A DNA stretch of 39,565 bases from Legionella tunisiensis (GTDB lineage Bacteria > Pseudomonadota > Gammaproteobacteria > Legionellales > Legionellaceae), in contig NZ_CALJ01000202.1 in the NCBI RefSeq assembly GCF_000308315.1, positions 1-39,565 of the forward strand, read 5' to 3'. A model generated the notes under the pieces. It was not told the origin of the DNA, did not search any database, and saw nothing but the letters and a program-made list of their open reading frames with translations. Below are positions 30,585-39,565 of the stretch, one piece after another; positions within the stretch are counted from its first letter, which is position 1; each line of letters opens with the position of its first letter. The translations under genes and the position numbers were made by a program.

Positions 30585-31777
30585 TAAACTGCCTGCAGAT
30601 AGCCATCTCGTTTAAATAATGCTTTTAAATTGCGTAACGCTTGTCGAGTTCTTTGGTTATTTTCTATTAAGCCAAAGCGAACAAAATTATCCCCCTGTGA
30701 ACCAAATCCTATACCGGGAGACACTGCAACACAGGCTTCCTGAAGTAAGTATTTGGAAAACTCAAGAGAACCCATATGGCTGTAAAAAGAAGGAATTGGT
30801 GCCCAAACAAACATGGTAGCTTTGGGCTTTTCTACATACCAGCCAATATCCTGCAGACCTTCGCATAAGACATCCCGTCGCTGCTCATATAAAGCTCGAA
30901 TCTCATGGACACAGTCGTCAGGCCCCTCTAGCGCAGCAATAGCAGCCACTTGAATGGGAGTAAATGTTCCATAATCCAAATAAGATTTAATACGGGTTAA
31001 GGCGGCAACTAATTCCTCGTTACCACAGGCAAACCCTACACGCCAGCCAGGCATGTTGTAAGATTTGGACAGAGAATAAGTTTCAATTGCTATATCAATT
31101 GCGCCTGGGACCTGTAAAATTGACGGTGCTTTGTAACCATCAAAAACAATGTCAGCGTAAGCTAAATCATGAATAATCCAAATACCATGATGCTTGGCCA
31201 AAGTAACTACCCGCTCAAAAAACTCATATTCCACACAATGCGTACTTGGATTAGCAGGAAAACTAATAACCAAGGCTTTAGGTCTTGGCCAGGTTTGTTC
31301 AATAGCAGTTTGCACTGCGTCTAAGAATTGATTTTCACCAATTAGAGGAATCTGCTTAACATTCGCTCCTGCAATAATGAAACCATAGGTATGGATTGGA
31401 TAAGCAGGGTCTGGAACCAACACGGTATCACCTGGGCCACTAATTGCCAAAGCAAGGTGAGCCAACCCCTCTTTTGAACCAATCGTAGTAACAATTTGCT
31501 TTTCACTATCAAGGCTAACTTGATAATTGCGTTCATACCAAGAAGCCATTGCACGTCGTAAGCGGGGAATACCCTTTGACATAGAATAACGGTGAGTATC
31601 AGGACGCTTTACCGTTTCAATCAATTTATCAACAATATGTTGCGGTGTTGGTTGATCAGGGTTACCCATACCAAAATCAATGATATCGTCTCCACGCGCT
31701 CGTGCCTCAGACTTCAACTGTGTCAATGTGTTAAAGACATAGGGCGGCAAACGTTTGATTCGTGGAAATTGACTCAT
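30584..31777 (-). CDS. alaC: Glutamate-pyruvate aminotransferase AlaC-like
   Basis: A class I PLP aminotransferase making alanine from pyruvate and glutamate. Intact. The family blocks are [66 protein letters not shown] and the PLP lysine in [17 protein letters not shown]. The start is ATG 31777 ([15 protein letters not shown]) with AGAGGT upstream; an in-frame ATG at 31840 would add 21 residues overlapping the divergent promoter. About 397 residues, as in E. coli AlaC (412). Confidence 0.88.
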   Translation of the reverse strand: MSQFPRIKRLPPYVFNTLTQLKSEARARGDDIIDFGMGNPDQPTPQHIVDKLIETVKRPDTHRYSMSKGIPRLRRAMASWYERNYQVSLDSEKQIVTTIGSKEGLAHLALAISGPGDTVLVPDPAYPIHTYGFIIAGANVKQIPLIGENQFLDAVQTAIEQTWPRPKALVISFPANPSTHCVEYEFFERVVTLAKHHGIWIIHDLAYADIVFDGYKAPSILQVPGAIDIAIETYSLSKSYNMPGWRVGFACGNEELVAALTRIKSYLDYGTFTPIQVAAIAALEGPDDCVHEIRALYEQRRDVLCEGLQDIGWYVEKPKATMFVWAPIPSFYSHMGSLEFSKYLLQEACVAVSPGIGFGSQGDNFVRFGLIENNQRTRQALRNLKALFKRDGYLQAV

Positions 31778-31838
31778 CTTTTTAACCTCTGTGATATACT
31801 GTGCAGTAGTATAAATTATTTTTGCTTGATTAAACACC
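31778..31838. promoter_or_regulatory. Divergent promoter region alaC / Mth938-like gene
   Basis: The 61 bases hold -10-like hexamers in both directions: TATACT on minus (31808-31813 region) for alaC, and TATAAA or TATACT on plus for the Mth938-like gene. -35 boxes are weak. Two promoters must lie here by gene layout. Confidence 0.4.
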
Positions 31839-32204
31839 ATGCATATCAGCTTAGAAACAGTCGATCAACACACGATACAATCTTATAGCGAGAATGAAAT
31901 TCGGATTGACGCCATTTCTTATCAAAGCAGTCTCATTGTTAATCGTCACGAGCTTATAACCAATTGGCCTATCCACACAGTTAATGAATTGGATGCGGAA
32001 TTATTAGTCCCGCTTCTTAAACACCAGCCCAGAATCGTTCTTATCGGTCATAATAATCAGGGGCAACTTGTTTCTTTTCCCATAATACAGACTCTGGCAC
32101 AGCAAGGTATTGGCCTGGAATGTATGTCTATCGGCGCTGCTTGCCGTACTTTTAACGTACTGCTAAGCGAGCATCGTGAAGTAGTGCTAGGTATTATTTT
32201 ATAA
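31839..32204 (+). CDS. Mth938-like domain protein (DUF498)
   Basis: Intact, 121 residues, of the single-domain Mth938/Xcc1710 fold (beta/alpha, cytoplasmic). Marks are [17 protein letters not shown], the strand [11 protein letters not shown], and [20 protein letters not shown], the last with the conserved G-x-E-x-M-x-x-x-A-C-x-T-x-N-x-L. Human NDUFAF3 is a relative, but the bacterial role is not established. Divergent from alaC; no clear Shine-Dalgarno site before ATG 31839. Confidence 0.8.
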   Translation: MHISLETVDQHTIQSYSENEIRIDAISYQSSLIVNRHELITNWPIHTVNELDAELLVPLLKHQPRIVLIGHNNQGQLVSFPIIQTLAQQGIGLECMSIGAACRTFNVLLSEHREVVLGIIL

Positions 32205-32378
32205 TTTAATGACTTCAATTGGTTTCTAACTATCCAAAGATCAGTTTTATTTCTCAATTAAGACTTAATAATCAACTGATAAAATTAGGCTAAAATTTAT
32301 ATTGGGCTTCAGAAGTTCTAATACCTAGATTATATGGATTAAGTTGACTCATGGAGGGCTGAAGTTAAAGGTGGTTTA
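32205..32378. other. Spacer before the GVCNGLA gene
   Basis: AT-rich, no gene seen. It contains CTTAATAAT (32264-32272), close to the Legionella PmrA element cTTAATatT (8 of 9), with TAAAAT hexamers 8 and 19 bases downstream. Weak, single half-site. Confidence 0.3.
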
Positions 32379-32835
32379 ATGGCAGCGGATCTCTCCCAAA
32401 ATCAGGTAATCGAAAATCTTAATCAATACTTGCAATGGCATAATCTGCCCTTGGAAATGAATCCTGACGGTGTTTGTAATGGATTAGCTATCGTCTATGC
32501 AAAATATATCCTGGAAGGTAAAAAGAAGAATTGAAAAAACCGATTTAGGACTACTAAATACGCTCAAAAATCATGGTATGGTTTTTTCAGAAAGATCCGA
32601 GGCTGTTATTGCACAGAAAAAGCATCAATCAGTAGGTTTATTACTGTCGATTGGGATTGCACTCATCAAATTCACTGATTTTTGTAAAGAGATCTTATTT
32701 AAAAATGAAGACGTTTCTTGTGACGAAAATAAACTCCAATTTTTTGCACAGCAAAAGAAAGAAGGAAAAACCCAAAGTGCTGATACAAGCGATTTAACGA
32801 ATCACAACTCTTCACCACCTATTCAAACTAATTAA
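32379..32835 (+). CDS. Small protein with GVCNGLA motif, effector-like or remnant (frameshifted)
   Basis: The N-terminus has a short helix (ENLNQYLQWHNL) and then DGVCNGLAIVYAKYILEGKE. The Gly-Val-Cys-Asn-Gly-Leu-Ala pattern followed by YAKY and a Glu/Lys stretch recalls the first block of cysteine-protease-like or ankyrin effectors in Legionella. No matching His/Asp block follows. Two indels in A runs near 32520-32540 join it to LGLLNTLKNHGMVFSERSE, a hydrophobic helix (LLLSIGIALIKF) and a polar Ser/Thr/Asn tail ending PPIQTN; total about 152 residues. Start ATG 32379 has AAAGGTGG five bases upstream, a good site. Too short for a complete enzyme, so it may be a truncated paralogue. Family link from memory, uncertain. 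Confidence 0.5.
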
Positions 32836-32863
32836 TCATGAGTAGTGCTTAACTTTACAAACT

Positions 32864-35034
32864 TTAATCGCTTAAATCACACTCATCTTTTCCATTAGAG
32901 CTCCAGCGTGCTTTAATGGTTTTTACGCCGCCACAATCTCGATCCTTGCAAATCTTGGAAGCTGGAATTACTTGACATGCCATCGCCCACCCACCGTTAA
33001 AAAACGTAATTGCGATAGCTTGAGTACCCTTCGGCAAAAAGGCAATACCCTCGCGACGCCCTATCGTAGAAGCCACAAACCAATTGGCTTGTGAACCATC
33101 AAAATTATAGCTTAGGCTCAATTGACTGATTGCCCCTAAATCACCCGCCGTAAACTGCACAGTAACCCGCTTGGTTAAAGCCCCGCCTTCTATAAAGGTA
33201 TCTACTTTCCTGATATCTCTCTGAGCCGGTACAGAATAATTTTCACCGGCCAACTTGCCCTGGTACTGGAAAGGATTAAAATCAAACTTGTTCATTAATA
33301 CCCATGCATTCGCCACTGTAGCAGCTAGCGTATTGGCATTCCAATTCCAATCCCAGGGCAAAGGGAAGCGTCTACTGGCATAAAGATAAGCTTGCCCTAT
33401 TTCTGGAGGCACAACCACAAAGAATTCTTTTGGGGTCGCACCGAAAAATTGTGAATCCAAATATAAATCATTTCGTAAATGCAGAATGTTTTCCTCCATA
33501 CTCTCCAAATCTTCTTCCAATTCTGAAATATCAGCATTTCTACCAGAATAATAATTAATTAAAGAATTCAGCGTATTAATCGCACTGGCAGTCCCTTCCG
33601 TTGACATGATATTTTCTGGTGTCGGACCAATATTATTGTCCATGGTAAAACCTACACCCCATAATTGCCCATTATTAAAATACCCTCCCTGGTTACGCAC
33701 AATGCGCCATATTTTTCGAGCTGTATTAGGGCCAAACCATCGATCGACTGTTTCTACTCCCAACGCTGAAATCCCCCAGAGATTAACATTGACTGACATA
33801 AAACTTCCTTCATCGGTAGTATCAGGTTGCCAATCATCAGTTGCAGAGGGGGTAATGGCCGTACCATGAGTAAAAATAGGCCCTTTTTGACATCAAAAGC
33901 ACCGTTATACAAAAAGATAATAAACCCAGGGTGTCATAACCATTAACCGTTTTTCCTCCATTCAGCATTACATCAATACGCTGTAAGGCTAGACTCACCT
34001 CTGCCGTTTGTTCCGTATTCTCTAAAATATGTTTTAAAATCTGTAACCCAGCCAGCACAGAAAAATTATCTTCTACTGAGATTTCTCCTTCAGGAATAAG
34101 TCCTTGCTGCCCTACCGTTCCTCCGGGTGCATAATAGAAAGCGCCTATAGCAGCCTGCATTGCCGAAAAGGCGTGCAGACTGTTCATTGCATTATTTAGA
34201 GCCTTTGAAGTAATAGGAATACTGCCGTTATACAACAGATATTCTGCTTGTACTGGACCAATTATCTGCGCCCAGGCATTATCTCCTGTCAGTGGTTGCC
34301 AATCAGGCCAAGTAGTCACAAATTTAAAAAATCAGGTGAAGGATGTGCTGGATCGAGTTTAGGCAATTTGTCAGGTTCGTAATCCCAGCTAATAAAATTC
34401 TGATATCTACTCTGGAAAAAGGATCTTTATTATAAAAATCCGTAGTAATTAAACGAAAAGTAAAAGCTAACGTTGGATCAGTAATGGATTGCTGATAACC
34501 ATATTGAAATATAGAGTTTGTAGCACGATTGCCCGGATTTAAAATAGACTGTAATTGATTAGAAATAAACGTTTTTGCAGTATCCAAAGCTAAATAATGA
34601 TATTTTGCGGCCAGCGCTAAAGCGATTTGCCAGGTCCCCGCATCATAAATGGCAGTACCATACTTAATGTTAGTGCGTTCAATCTGAGTTTGTGCCTGAA
34701 ACCATTCCAGTTCCGTACCTTGTTCGGGTGGCAAGCCACGACCTAAAATGGCAAATGGCCCTTCATATAAAGTATCTACTACTGTACAGGTATTAAGAGG
34801 AACACAGACATAATCACCAAAATACTTTGCGATATCTTCAAGATCGCCTACATAAAAACTTAAAGGAACAGAAAGAGAATCCTTACTAAGCGTCAATATT
34901 GGTGGCGAAATGAGAAAATGGACGAGTTCCTTAATCTCTCGATCATTATTGTCTTCTGTAGCCACAGCAAGATTGGCGCTACTAAATAATAAAGCACTGG
35001 CTGCGAGTAAGACTACCCCCTTTCTCATAACCAT
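32864..35034 (-). CDS. Large exported protein of unknown function (about four frameshifts)
   Basis: Restored length about 723 residues. A clear signal peptide (RKGVVLLAASALLFSSANLAVA) shows export. The rest is globular, with Trp- and Tyr-rich helical segments: YDAGTWQIALALAAKYHY, NGQLWGVGFTMDN, STEGTASAINTLN, then a beta-rich C-terminal part with several Cys (ACQVIPASKICKDRDCGG). The repeated helical blocks with GVGxT and STEGTASA suggest an alpha/alpha-barrel fold as in some carbohydrate enzymes, but I cannot confirm it. Indels near 34375, 34325, 33895 and 33880 break it; the joins WDYEPDKLPKLDPAHPSPDF and GPIFTHGTAITPSATDDWQP restore it. Start is ATG 35034 or the ATG two codons in. It could be a type II secreted factor. 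Confidence 0.55.
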
Positions 35035-35181
35035 GACCTATTAAAGTGAGTAAAATACAATTTATATTAGGTCATTCCTTTGCAACAAATGCGCCAACTG
35101 AGGTGAATCCAGTAAAAAATGCCGTTTTTTGTACAAGAACAAGTCCACTCCAAAGTATATAAATGCCCTTTTAAAAAACTG
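35035..35181. other. Spacer between relA and the exported protein gene
   Basis: AT-rich and without a gene. It must carry the end of the relA transcript and probably the promoter of the exported protein, but I find no convincing hexamers or hairpin. Confidence 0.3.
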
Positions 35182-37385
35182 TTATACCTGACGCCTTGCT
35201 TCAAGCACATTGGGGATTTGCTCCAGTTTATTTAATAAACGAGACAAACTATTTAAACCATCAATTTCCACAGTTAAAGTAATAAAAGCCGTATTATCAT
35301 GTTTATTACTTTGAGTCTGCAGCGCATAGACATGCGCTTTTTCGTTTGATAATAACGAGGTCACATCTTTTAACAGACCAGAACGATCGAAGGCTTTAAT
35401 CAAAATATCAACGACATAATGATCACGTGTTGAACTGCCCCAGCTTACTTGTAAAAAACGTTGTCGCTGTTTTACACCTGCATGAATGATATTGGGACAA
35501 TCCTGTCGGTGTACAGACACACCACGCCCAAGCGTAATGTATCCAACTACTTCGTCACCTGGTACAGGTTGACAGCAACGTGCCATATGAGTGAGAAGAT
35601 TGCCAACACCCTCTATACGTAAATCACTGCCCCTTACTTCAGGCTTGGCCAATGGTTTAACGATAGTTTGAATGCTTGGTTCTTCAACTTCTGCAGGAGA
35701 CAATTTACTTAGAATTTGGCCCAATTTAATATCGCCACGCCCAAGCGCCGCTAACAAATCATCCAGCCGTTTGAAATTAAACGAAGACACTATGTCATGC
35801 AAACGATCTGTTTTGATCCCTAGGGTTTTTAATTCTTTATCAAGAATTTCATGCCCTTCAGCTTTATTTCTATCGTAATCCTGCATTCTAAACCAATGCA
35901 GAACTTTCGCTTTGGCGCGGGATGTTTTCAAATAATTCAGATGGGGATTAATCCAATCTCTTGATGGCCGTTCATCTTTACCTGTTAGTACCTCTACTTT
36001 GTCGCCTGTTTTTAATTCATAGGTCAGGGGAACTATAGAACCATTCACTTTCGCACCACGGCAGCGGTGTCCTATCTGACTATGCACATGGTAAGCAAAA
36101 TCCAAGGGTGTAACACCCTGAGGTAAATCCAAAACATCCCCATCTGGAGTAAAGACATAAACTCTATCCTCAAGAAATTCAGTCTCAATTGCTTCTGATA
36201 TGCCACTCGAAGTTGCCATTTCTTTATGCCAGGCCAAAACATCGCGTAGCCATTCAATTTTGCGTTCATGGCTTTCTTTTTGCTGTACGGCGCCCTCTTT
36301 GTATTTCCAATGCGCAGCCACACCCATTTCGGCCAGATCATGCATTTGAAAAGTACGAATTTGCACCTCAAAAACACGACCTTCTGGTCCTTCCACCGCA
36401 GTATGCAGCGATTGATAACCATTCGGTTTGGGATTGATAATATAATCATCAAATTCAACTGGTACTTGTTTCCATAAAGTATGCACCATACCTAATACTT
36501 CATAGCACTGCTCTTTGCTTTCTACCAAAACTCTTACTGCCGTTGCATCATAAATTTCATCTAAAGAAACATTTTTTCGTTTCATTTTACGGTAGATACT
36601 GTGAATGTGTTTTGAACGGCCATACACAGCAAAATGATGTGCACCTGTAGCTTTAATCTGCTTATTCAACTCTTCAACAATAAAATCAACATACTTGTCT
36701 CTTTCAAGACGTTTTGCTTTTAACCCTTTTGCGATGGATTTGTAATCATCTGGATGAAGATAGCGAAATGCAAGATCTTCCATTTCCCATTTAATAGCCC
36801 CTATCCCCAAACGATTCGCTAAAGGCGCATAGATTTCCATTGCCTCGGTAGCAATTTGATGGCGCATTGCTTCAGGAAGTTGGCCAGAGGATCGCAGCAC
36901 ACAAAGACGCTCGGCTAACTTAATCAATACAACACGTACATCATCAACCATCGCTAATAACATCTTGCGGACATTATCAATTTGATGCTTATTTTGTGGA
37001 TATTTATTGAGTGCCTGTAAATTATGCATGGCACTCATTTTTCAATTCCTTTAACTAATTTGGCAATTGATGAACCTAGCTGTTCTTCAACATCATCCAG
37101 TGATAATTCTGCATAATGAACACTCTCAAAGATAATAGCCGCTGTGAGTGTCTGCTGATCAACTTCCAGATCAGCCAATACATCAGCCATGGCCAAACCT
37201 TGCTGCAAACAGGATACTCCGACTTCAGTAGCATGATCCTGTCCTGCCAGTTGGCTTAACGTACAAGCATTACGAATGAGTTCCAAATCTTGAAAATACC
37301 CTTTACTTGCTAACTGGTGTAGCCATTGCTCGACATCAATACCACTATCTGTTGTCCAAGGAGTATCTTCTTTAACTTTAACCAT
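35182..37385 (-). CDS. relA: GTP pyrophosphokinase RelA (one frameshift)
   Basis: Makes (p)ppGpp on starved ribosomes. Order: degenerate HD hydrolase domain (the AIIFESVHYAEL stretch lacks the His-Asp pair), synthetase domain (AVYGRSKHIHSIYRKMKRK, IYDATAVRVLV, and EFDDYIINPKPNGYQSLHT), TGS domain (DRVYVFTPDGDVLDLPQG), then zinc-finger (ARCCQPVPGDEV) and ACT domains. The EFDD tetrad in the synthetase marks single-function RelA enzymes, as against RFKD in bifunctional SpoT/Rel. The T run at 37038-37042 lacks one base; restoring it joins GIEK to MSAMHNLQ and gives about 735 residues. AAGGA eight bases upstream of ATG 37385 overlaps the rlmD stop. Confidence 0.95.
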
Positions 37386-37390
37386 TGTTG

Positions 37391-38722
37391 CTATCCTTTC
37401 TCAAATAAAGCGATGGATTCCACATGCGCGGTGTGTGGAAACATATCCATAACGCCCGCTGAACGTAATCGATATCCTTTTTGATTCACTAAAATATCAG
37501 CATCTCTCGCCAAAGTAGCAGGATTACAAGAAACATAAACAAGCCGTTGCGGCTTAAATTTATCAATTTGCTTTACAATTTCCAAAGCACCTGAGCGTGG
37601 TGGGTCTAGCAAAATCTTAGTAAAACCATAGGATAATAAAAAGACAAGGCGTCAGTGTTTTCTAAATTGGCACAAAAAACTCAGTATTGGCCAAACCATT
37701 CGCTTTAGCGTTCATCTGAGCTCGGGAGACCATGGTATCGCTTCCCTCTACACCTACAACTTTTGCACAATGCCTGGCTAGCGGTAACGAAAAATTACCT
37801 AAGCCACAAAACAAATCCAACACCACATCTTCTGGCACCAACGCCATGAGTTTCAATGCTTGCGCAACCATCTGTTGATTTAAACCCGCATTGACCTGGG
37901 TAAAATCAGTCGCATGAAATTGGAAGCGAATACCTTCTTTAGGTAAAGTATAGGTTAAAAACTCATTACTTCCTTGCGGATAGAAAAGTACTACGCTATC
38001 AGGCCCGCCTGGTTGTAAAAAGATACGAAAATTAGTGCTTTTCCCAAATTGACGAATTTTTTCCTCGTCAGCAGTGCTCAAAGGCAACAGGTTACGAAAA
38101 ATGAGTGCAACTTCCTCATCACCTGCCGCTACTTCAATCTGCGCAATACTATTTGGGTTATCTAGAGAATCAATAAGCGCACGCAAGTTTACTATTTGGG
38201 CGTCAATTTTTGCATTCATTACCGGACATTGATTTATTTCGGTAATATAACGGGGATTATTTTTCTCTCTAAATCCTACTAAAGTAGAGCCTTTTTTTCT
38301 ACGTAGCGCACGCTTAAGCGGGCCTTATTACGATAGTGCCAGCTTTGACTGACAAGAGGAGGCAAAATCATCTCTGGCTCACAATGACCAATACGGCGCA
38401 GTAAATCAAGCAATAAGACTTCCTTTTCATGAATTTGAGCTTGTTCATTAAGATGTTGTAGGGAACAACCGCCGCATAAATGATAATGTGCACATCGCGG
38501 TTCAGCGCGTAGAGAGGAGGCCGTAACGAAGTCAACTATTCTTCCTTCATCAAAATCACGTTTAACTCGCGTATACTGGAAGGTAACCTGTTCTCCGGGA
38601 AGAGCACCTTGGATAAACGTTGTTTTACCATTAATTCTCGCAATGCCGCGGCCGTCATGACTAAATTTTTCTATATCAGCGGTTTGCATCGCTGCAGGCA
38701 GTCGTTGGCGTTTTTTACTCAT
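37391..38722 (-). CDS. rlmD: 23S rRNA m5U1939 methyltransferase RlmD (three frameshifts)
   Basis: SAM-dependent methylation of U1939 in 23S rRNA. N-terminal TRAM domain ([20 protein letters not shown]), four-Cys iron-sulfur site ([14 protein letters not shown] plus INQCPVM), SAM site [14 protein letters not shown], and catalytic motif [11 protein letters not shown]. Indels near 38292-38298, 37674-37679 and 37634-37643 split it into three. Crossing them restores [13 protein letters not shown] and [17 protein letters not shown]. Restored length about 442 residues, normal for RlmD (433 in E. coli). The iron-sulfur cysteines separate it from the shorter RlmC. Its order before relA matches other gammaproteobacteria. 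Confidence 0.9.
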
Positions 38723-38834
38723 GACTCTAATCTCTTAAAATACTTAATTGCTTGACACAATAAATTGGAATAAAAAACAGGCTGTCTTGAAACAAATTAT
38801 TTTTCGCTCAATGCCACTTTAACAATCGATTTAT

Positions 38835-38859
38835 TGCCGTGGGAAGAATACCACAGGCA
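38835..38859. terminator. Stem-loop between rluB and rlmD
   Basis: TGCCGTGG, 8-base loop, then CCAC-A-GGCA (one bulged A) form an 8-bp stem followed on plus by a T-rich tract. It lies between the rluB stop and the rlmD start and may end the rluB transcript. Confidence 0.35.
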
Positions 38860-38884
38860 CTTTATTTGTGTCATGGCCTGTCTG

Positions 38885-38916
38885 CTATAGTGCTCGTTAG
38901 TTAAGCGATACTATAG
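38885..38916. repeat. Inverted repeat CTATAGT...ACTATAG
   Basis: CTATAGT and ACTATAG (7 bp, perfect) enclose an 18-base loop in which TCG and CGA can pair further. No T run follows on either strand. It could be an operator or an RNA hairpin; the purpose is not evident. Confidence 0.35.
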
Positions 38917-38989
38917 GCTGACTGTTCTTGTTGAGTAACCCCATAAAACAGATTAGCTAACAACAGGGAAAACAAATCAGTTGATTAAT

Positions 38990-39565
38990 TTACAAAGCTG
39001 CCAAAAATTTTTCGACATTCTCTTTCGATAACTCCATAAAATTACCCCGCGCAAGTGAACGTGGCATAGTTAAATGCCCATATCGGATGCGTATCAAGCG
39101 ACTGACTTCAACACCTTGCGATTGCCACAAACGCCGTACTTCCCTATTGCGTCCCTCCGTCAAAACTACATGATACCAACTGTTGGTCGCTTCCCCACCT
39201 CTAAACTCAATTCGTTTAAATTGGGCAACGCCATCTTCCAAATCAACACCTTTTAACATAGCCTGAATGGCCTCAGCACTGACTTGACCATGTACACGCA
39301 CCGCATATTCTCTTTCTAATCCAAACTTTGGATGCATTAAACGATTGGCCAATTCACCATTATTGGTAAAAATCAGTAGGCCGGAAGTATTAATATCCAA
39401 ACGACCAACCTGAACCCAACGTCCTTGTTTTAAGTAGGGTAAACGATCAAAAACTGTTTTCTCATGTTTGGGATCATACTTACTGGAAATTTCACCAACG
39501 GGTTTATGATAAATCAGTATTCTTGTTTTAGATTGAGATTTGAGAGGATTAGCAATTACCTTTCC
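38990..39565 (-). CDS. rluB: 23S rRNA pseudouridine synthase RluB (partial, 5' end outside window)
   Basis: Converts U2605 of 23S rRNA to pseudouridine. The frame is open from the window edge to the stop at 38990. Visible are the end of the S4 RNA-binding region and linker, ILIYHKPVGEISSKYDPKHE, the catalytic Asp in GRLDINTSGLLIFTNNGELA, EREYAVRVHG and the end motif EGRNREVRRLWQSQGVEVSR. The GRLDxxTSGLLxxTNDG-like block is the RsuA/RluB/E/F signature; length and the TEGRNREVRR segment favour RluB, with RluE/F less likely. About 192 residues are inside the window. Confidence 0.8.
   Translation of the reverse strand, partial: GKVIANPLKSQSKTRILIYHKPVGEISSKYDPKHEKTVFDRLPYLKQGRWVQVGRLDINTSGLLIFTNNGELANRLMHPKFGLEREYAVRVHGQVSAEAIQAMLKGVDLEDGVAQFKRIEFRGGEATNSWYHVVLTEGRNREVRRLWQSQGVEVSRLIRIRYGHLTMPRSLARGNFMELSKENVEKFLAAL

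Noticed and set aside
1-39565. Programmed frameshifting as the cause of the breaks
   Set aside because: The breaks are too many, hit unrelated genes, and lack the slippery site plus structure pattern; homopolymer sequencing error explains them.
1-39565. CRISPR arrays, transposases, integrases, tRNA or rRNA genes
   Set aside because: No regularly spaced repeats, DDE or recombinase motifs, or tRNA cloverleaf consensus (GGTTCRANYCC) were recognised.

Overview
The window looks like a chromosomal segment of a Legionella species or close relative (Legionellales). The clues are the AT-rich base composition, the gene families (phasin, CSS-motif EAL protein, TipAS-type MerR regulator, MutH, a divergent biotin cluster, coaE-zapD, mutT-secA), and several Legionella-style accessory proteins. 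The organism call comes from remembered family resemblance, not a database search.

Layout, left to right. (1) 1-4140, small accessory and envelope genes: the start of an NlpC/P60-type hydrolase, a multi-span membrane protein of unknown function, a phasin, a Gln-rich periplasmic coiled-coil protein, and a divergent MerR/TipAS regulator. (2) 4232-10553, a minus-strand housekeeping run: fmdB, DUF502 membrane protein, aspS, a large MscK-like mechanosensitive channel, mutH. (3) 10743-15576, biotin synthesis: bioB-bioF-bioH-bioD on minus and bioA on plus, with a good promoter and a BirA-like operator between them. (4) 15583-19026, plus strand: a CSS/EAL c-di-GMP phosphodiesterase, an exported Cys-rich protein with an internal duplication, coaE, zapD. 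(5) 19214-22510: a roughly 1,100-residue coiled-coil protein with degenerate repeats of 160-190 residues, a PmrA-box-like direct repeat upstream and an acidic tail. It is the best candidate here for a novel Dot/Icm-type effector. (6) 22542-31777: an EamA transporter, then minus-strand mutT, secA, dusA (3' end inside a palindromic repeat element), recJ, an rpfE-like gene and alaC. (7) 31839-32835, plus strand: an Mth938-like protein and a small protein with a GVCNGLA motif like that of some Legionella effectors. (8) 32864-39565, minus strand: a large exported protein of unknown function, relA, rlmD and rluB (cut by the window end).

The dominant oddity is technical. Almost every long gene, including essential ones such as secA, aspS and coaE, is cut by one-base indels, mostly missing bases in A/T runs of five or more. 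Reading across them restores normal family-length proteins. I therefore treat the breaks as probable long-read consensus errors, not pseudogenes, and give each gene its full restored span. bioB, zapD, alaC, mutT, the DUF502 gene and the Mth938-like gene read through intact. I saw no tRNA, rRNA, CRISPR array or transposase.
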